A DNA stretch of 33,822 nt, taken from NCBI GenBank assembly GCA_034716535.1, contig JAYEJW010000301.1, forward strand, positions 1-33,822, read 5' to 3'. Shown in pieces: positions 30,501 to 33,822 of the stretch. Every line of letters starts with the position of its first letter. Positions within the stretch are counted from its first letter, which is position 1. Position numbers and translations under genes: made by a program. This stretch comes from JAYEJW01 sp034716535. Lineage in GTDB: Bacteria > Pseudomonadota > Gammaproteobacteria > Chromatiales > Chromatiaceae. The notes below the pieces were generated by a model that was not told the DNA's origin, searched no databases, and worked only from the letters and a program-made list of their open reading frames with translations.

Positions 30501-33269
30501 AACCGGATCTACGGCGACACCTACGGCCGCTTTAACCTCGTGGTACCTTCGACCTACACGGCCAACCTGCCCCAGCCCTCGGGCATGTCGCCGAACATGC
30601 TGCTCTCCTGTATGAACGACGCGGGCCCGATCGACGACGGCACCGGCAATCTGGTGATCGACCCCTTCTACGATCCCCAGTACAGCCAGTTCTGCTATAC
30701 GTTCCAGTACATGCCGGGCGTCATCACCTACCTGGACACCCCGGTGGTGTCAATCGCCGCCTTCACCACCCCGGGCGCCTTCCCGGTGGACTGCGAGCGG
30801 CCCACCCGGACACCCATGATCGCCTCGGTCACGCGCACCGGCAACGCCGGTAATGACGGGCCCTTCGTCGTGGCCGGTACGGAGGAGCCGCAGACGATCC
30901 AGATCGACTCCATGGGCCGAATGCTCGTGCCCAACCCGGAGTGGGACGGGGTCAACCTGGCCGAGAAGAACATCCAGCGGGACTACCGGTTCGACAACGG
31001 GGACAACGAGGTCTTCCTGGAGGCCGCCGACGGCACTCGCACCCCGCTCGACGTCACCGGTCAGAACCCTAACGAGATCTTCGCCGAGGTCCCGATCGAT
31101 ATGGTCCCGGGGGACTATCAGGTTGTTGTGATCAGCGAATTCCCCAACATGGGAAAGGTCGAGTCGCCCATGGGCCTGACCCTGACGGTCGGCGCCTGCC
31201 TCGGTGGTACGAGCGGGTCGCAGTGCACCGGTACTGAGGTCGGCGTGCGGCCGAACGCTGTAGACCCCTTCAACCCGGGGGCCGGGGAGACCTATGCGGT
31301 GCACCGGGTGGCCGGTCCGGCGCCGTATCCGGCAACGCCTATCCAGGACGCCATCGATCTCGCCCTCTCCGGTGACCTAATCATGGTCCCGCCGGGCAGC
31401 TACGAGGAGCTGGTGATCATGTGGAAGCCGGTCAAGCTCCAGGGTTGGGGTCCGGGCGATGTCTTCCTCAACGCCCGCCAGGTGCCCACCGAAAAGATCG
31501 AGGCCTGGCGCGAAAAGGTCGTCCTTCTCGCTGACCCGGATGGCGATCCGGCCACCAACGACGGCGATATCGACTTGTTGCCCGGCCAGGAGAACCTGCC
31601 CGGCTTCGCGGCCCTCGCGGCGGCGCTGTTCCCCACCGAGGAGGGCGCGGGCATCTTCGTGGCCGGCAAGGCGACCGGCCCCAACCGGTTCGTGCTTGAG
31701 GCCAACCGCAATGCGCGTGTCGACGGCTTCAACATCTTCGGCGCCAGCACCGGCGGTGGCATCGTGTTGAACGGCTACAACCAGTTCACGCAGGTCGGCA
31801 ACAACCGCCTCAGCGGCAATGCCGGATTCTACGCCGGGGGCATCCGCGCCGGGCATCCGACCCTGGTCAACGAGGTCGGTGATGAGCTGAGCTATACCGA
31901 CGCCCTCAACGACCGCATCCGCATCCACCACAACCATGTGGCCAAGAACGGCGGCTTCGGCGGTGCGGGCGGCGGCGTCTCGATCAACACGGGCGCCGAC
32001 AACTACCGGATCGACAGCAACTGGGTCTGCGGCAACTTCACCCAGGGCGACGGGGCCGGTATCGGCCACCTGGGCCTGTCGAACAACGGCCTGATCGAGG
32101 ACAACTTCGTGATCTTCAACGAGTCGTTCGCACAGGCCAACGCCCAGTCCGGCGGCGGCATCTCCATCGCCGGCCAGCCCGCCCTGGTGGCCAACGCCGA
32201 CGGGCTGCTCCTCAGTCCGGGCACCGGCCGTGTCATCGTCGACGCCAACCTCATCCGCGGCAACCTGGCGGGCGCGGGGGACGGCGGCGGCATCCGCATC
32301 GCCAACGTCAACGGCGAGGACGTGGCCGCGAATCTCGACAATGCGAGCCGATGGTATTGGATCGGACTCGGCAACAACATGATCAACAACAACGTGGCGG
32401 GACTGGCCGGCGGCGGCATCTCTATCCAGGATGCCCTGAGGGTGTTTATCTTCAGCAACACGGTGGCCAACAACGACTCTACCGCGACAACGGCGGATGC
32501 CTTCGTGCCGGGCGTGCCCAACGTCACCGTGGCGCAGCCGGCGGGCATCGTCTCTCGTCTGCACAGCCCGGACCTGACGTTCCTCATGGCCGACGTCACC
32601 GCTGCGGTTCCCGCGGACTGGCTGACCTTCTCGGATCCGTTGATGCGCGATGACATCGTCTACAACAACCGGTCGTTCTACTGGACGAACTTCGACGACC
32701 CGGACACGGCGGTGATCGAGACCGGTCTGGTTCCGGCGACCTGCGTGGACTTCACGGACCCGCTCAACGACCCGACCTGCGACGTGACGACGGTGCCGGT
32801 GGAGGACTACACGGTCGACCTGGCGGTGCTGAACGGGCTCGAGAACCTCTCGGCGGACCCGCTGGACCCGACCGCGACCCTGTTGGATCCGCGTTTCTCG
32901 CTGCTTACCGACACGACGGGGTATCACGCGAGCAACATCACGGGCGACCCGGACTTCGTCAATCCGTACTTCAACGGTTCCAGGGACAACCTGAACATCC
33001 AGGAGTTCACGACCCTGCAGACGGCCGGCGCCTTCGATGAGGGTGGCAACTTCATCCAGGTGACCTATGGCCCGCTGTCGCTGCTCGAGCCCGGTGCGAG
33101 CCCCAACCCGGCGAACAACACCACCCTGCTCGACTACCACATCGGTCCGGCCTCAGTCGCCATCGATGTGGACCCGAACAGCCTAGGGGGTCTGTTGGCT
33201 CTAGACTTCGACAACGAGCCGAGGCCCCAGGGTGATGCAGTCGACATCGGTGCCGACGAGGCCCAGTAG
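27531..33269 (+). CDS. Giant exported protein with carboxypeptidase-regulatory/SdrD-like domains and C-terminal beta-helix
   Basis: The 1912-residue protein has a signal peptide (1-31, LTAQA/DQF) and a GGAGG ribosome site before the ATG. The N-terminal two-thirds contains repeated beta-sandwich-like segments of the carboxypeptidase-regulatory/SdrD type (PGSYQLKVFDANMDVV, PGDYIVEAATPPGYKLM). An Asp-rich calcium-binding stretch resembling dockerin/EF-hand loops lies at about 672-705 (DWNGDGILDLDDD, DINGDGVVTLADVD). From about 1265 a right-handed parallel beta-helix follows (AIDLALSGDLIMVPPGSYEEL, then many N-x-I/V and GGGI turns), ending DIGADEAQ. No cell-wall or T9SS anchor is recognised. The next gene, 117 bases on, is a multicopper oxidase, so this may be its partner or scaffold outside the cell. 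Confidence 0.9.
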   Translation: MTVSSQSRLLAAIARRAVFVLGLLVALTAQADQFTLNVVDNDGNPVNGFRWLLQEDATFPVDPNNPATTADELLSLGFHASYHPIAQDSGVGLSGNTDTDSAAINAPAGRYYVSVLPYSGHSISGQPVEIGQDDAVTVVAQQHPIPTATIALFVFQDHYPISGAPDLPEEDNPTFLPDGTEVDWTQFNILVEEPAGRYGIAGGQVIQDAFGNPLGTTYDEFGDVVTLGDGTLQPNADGTLLIKNLAPGKYGIVVIPPTDDWQQTSTIEGTKVIDAWVKAGEPDFFVEFGPPGPHVFVGFLKSTADGGFPPISQPPGTTVTATLSGTITDMHLSRPPTFQFFSGRPFPACWVGLNDNNAGLGAGIYAAPCDDDSGFSIPGVPPGSYQLKVFDANMDVVIATMGLTVNDDGSCLGAIAGCDFGDVPVFNWFTRLNTGIFNDDDQNGFWDDGEIGIGPESHDVSVRWRDGSIYLNFPTDGEGLAPFDEIFPFFHWLVAEVSFANKKATGATYVIDAGGEILADQGWIYPSFDEMTPQPQICTEAQSTNPDDPDYPCIVGDPIVNPNTGNNLSRTEVGQVLTNAFQGFLGQTSVMQFGKTDYLNFDFSTPGFPFVGENGGISGIVYYATTRAEDDPRFAAAEEWEPGVPRVQLALYADGDIDSFPQGDFPGGTGDVDWNGDGILDLDDDLIDDINGDGVVTLADVDNYPFGWSEGGAMGPEDVENSGADGMFDLGDAVQVTWTDSWDDNIPTGCQGQNNTPASTIEPPITDDRCFDGLRNFNQVRPGVFDGGYAFADYDLVHLTGVQPGAATAIQAFYDFINTTVDPVVAATLQLGLIPGDYIVEAATPPGYKLMKEEDKNVDFGDEFIPDPEALAAACVGEPREVPPYFSMSTKDGSGALDQLIDGIDPLDAAAPFAGDVRPLCDLKKVPLSSAQNAAAEFFLMTDVPVVGNVSGVMLNDLANEFNPNSPAFGEKFAPPLLPVAFYDFNGKLVNRIYGDTYGRFNLVVPSTYTANLPQPSGMSPNMLLSCMNDAGPIDDGTGNLVIDPFYDPQYSQFCYTFQYMPGVITYLDTPVVSIAAFTTPGAFPVDCERPTRTPMIASVTRTGNAGNDGPFVVAGTEEPQTIQIDSMGRMLVPNPEWDGVNLAEKNIQRDYRFDNGDNEVFLEAADGTRTPLDVTGQNPNEIFAEVPIDMVPGDYQVVVISEFPNMGKVESPMGLTLTVGACLGGTSGSQCTGTEVGVRPNAVDPFNPGAGETYAVHRVAGPAPYPATPIQDAIDLALSGDLIMVPPGSYEELVIMWKPVKLQGWGPGDVFLNARQVPTEKIEAWREKVVLLADPDGDPATNDGDIDLLPGQENLPGFAALAAALFPTEEGAGIFVAGKATGPNRFVLEANRNARVDGFNIFGASTGGGIVLNGYNQFTQVGNNRLSGNAGFYAGGIRAGHPTLVNEVGDELSYTDALNDRIRIHHNHVAKNGGFGGAGGGVSINTGADNYRIDSNWVCGNFTQGDGAGIGHLGLSNNGLIEDNFVIFNESFAQANAQSGGGISIAGQPALVANADGLLLSPGTGRVIVDANLIRGNLAGAGDGGGIRIANVNGEDVAANLDNASRWYWIGLGNNMINNNVAGLAGGGISIQDALRVFIFSNTVANNDSTATTADAFVPGVPNVTVAQPAGIVSRLHSPDLTFLMADVTAAVPADWLTFSDPLMRDDIVYNNRSFYWTNFDDPDTAVIETGLVPATCVDFTDPLNDPTCDVTTVPVEDYTVDLAVLNGLENLSADPLDPTATLLDPRFSLLTDTTGYHASNITGDPDFVNPYFNGSRDNLNIQEFTTLQTAGAFDEGGNFIQVTYGPLSLLEPGASPNPANNTTLLDYHIGPASVAIDVDPNSLGGLLALDFDNEPRPQGDAVDIGADEAQ

Positions 33270-33299
33270 ACGGCAAGGAGGGTAGGGCTCGACCGCATT

Positions 33300-33326
33300 C
33301 CCCGGCCGGCTTTGTCCGTGCCGGGG
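33300..33326 (+). other. Intercistronic stem-loop
   Basis: CCCCGGC (33300-33306) and GCCGGGG (33320-33326) pair around a 13-base loop between the giant protein gene and the multicopper oxidase gene. Without a T-tract it more likely adjusts transcript levels or stability than ends transcription. Confidence 0.45.
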
Positions 33327-33386
33327 GGCGGGACGCCCTGAGAGCGACCGGAAGGTCGTAGATGAATTGAGAGGAGTTAAGACCCG

Positions 33387-33822
33387 ATGAACAAGACTTT
33401 TCGAAAGTGTGCCCTCCCGGCTGCAGTCTCGTTCGCACTGCTGGGTTGGGTTGGTACAGGGCAGGCGGTCGTAAACGTCCAGTGTCCCGGAGACACCGAC
33501 GGCGACGCTGTCATCGACGCCCCAGATCCGGATCATCCGAATGCCAAGTGCATGCACCTGATCGCCGGCGACAGCTTTGTCGTCATGTCCGATACGAACC
33601 CCCTGTATATCTTCGGCTTTGGCGATCAAACCGGGACCCCACCGGGTGAGGTCATCGCCGAGGGCATCCTGGATGCCGAATGGCCGGGCCCGACCATTGA
33701 GCTGGAGGAGGGAGACGAGTTCTACCTCTCCCTGACCAACGTGGGAACGGTGATCCGCCCGGACCTGTTCGACCCGCATACAGTGCACTTCCACGGCTTC
33801 CCCAACGCCGCCACGGTGTTCG
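33387..33822 (+). CDS. Exported multicopper oxidase (N-terminal part; runs off the window)
   Basis: From the ATG at 33387 (GAGAGGAG ribosome site) 145 residues are visible. A signal peptide (about 1-27, GTGQA) is followed by an Asp-rich stretch (PGDTDGDAVIDAPDPDHP) and then the first cupredoxin domain. WPGPTIELEEGDEFYLSLTN and HTVHFHGF are the classic N-terminal multicopper-oxidase signature; the HFH histidines are ligands of the trinuclear copper centre. The C-terminal type 1 copper region is outside the window, so substrate class (Mn, Fe, Cu, phenols) cannot be told. It follows the giant beta-helix protein on the same strand and probably shares its promoter. Confidence 0.92.
   Translation, partial: MNKTFRKCALPAAVSFALLGWVGTGQAVVNVQCPGDTDGDAVIDAPDPDHPNAKCMHLIAGDSFVVMSDTNPLYIFGFGDQTGTPPGEVIAEGILDAEWPGPTIELEEGDEFYLSLTNVGTVIRPDLFDPHTVHFHGFPNAATVF

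Noticed and set aside
31377..33140. Minus-strand open frame of 587 codons under the beta-helix part of the giant protein
   Set aside because: Val/Arg/Asp-rich shadow of a repetitive GC-rich gene; no motif, no start context.

Overview
The window looks like a GC-rich proteobacterial chromosome segment, most likely a gammaproteobacterium. The evidence is the thiO-ispH-fkpB order, cnoX, rimO, ibaG and prfC of gammaproteobacterial type, a class I fumarase, and a DsrE2-type sulfur-relay protein with small DUF2892-like membrane proteins of the kind common in sulfur oxidisers. This taxonomic reading is inference; there is no rRNA or other decisive marker.

Layout. Positions 1-175 hold the 3' end of a transposase gene. 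From 209 to 4257 a minus-strand series encodes glycine oxidase (thiO), IspH, FkpB, a Rossmann-fold reductase and a PduO-type cobalamin adenosyltransferase. A 45-residue Cys-rich membrane protein lies at 4541-4678 (minus). cnoX and rimO follow on the plus strand, then a 160-bp repeat-rich intergenic element. Positions 7370-9051 (minus) carry two DUF2892-like membrane proteins, a DsrE2-like protein and a Cys-less HMA-fold protein. A phosphotransferase/P-loop kinase fusion lies at 9314-10885.

The middle (11.0-21.8 kb) is an accessory region with many exported proteins: a membrane-anchored coiled-coil protein, an ankyrin-repeat lipoprotein, two homologous small secreted RTX-type proteins, and an IS91/tyrosine-recombinase remnant. 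It also holds a plus-strand cluster of a LolA-like protein, RTX protein, ABC ATPase, FtsX-type permease, secreted NifX-like protein, second LolA-like protein and a probable outer-membrane beta-barrel. A strong Fur-box-like sequence precedes the second RTX gene. Together these genes could form an envelope-spanning lipid, lipoprotein or cofactor trafficking system. It is the best candidate here for something not yet described.

From 21.9 kb the content is housekeeping again: prfC, ibaG, a small conserved-looking ORF, and fumarase followed by acuI (minus). The window ends with a 1912-residue exported protein, with carboxypeptidase-regulatory/SdrD-like domains and a C-terminal right-handed beta-helix, followed by the start of an exported multicopper oxidase. 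The two genes probably form a transcription unit behind a promoter-like sequence, a CRP-like site and a long leader. The pair suggests extracellular metal or phenol oxidation, but the substrate cannot be read from sequence.
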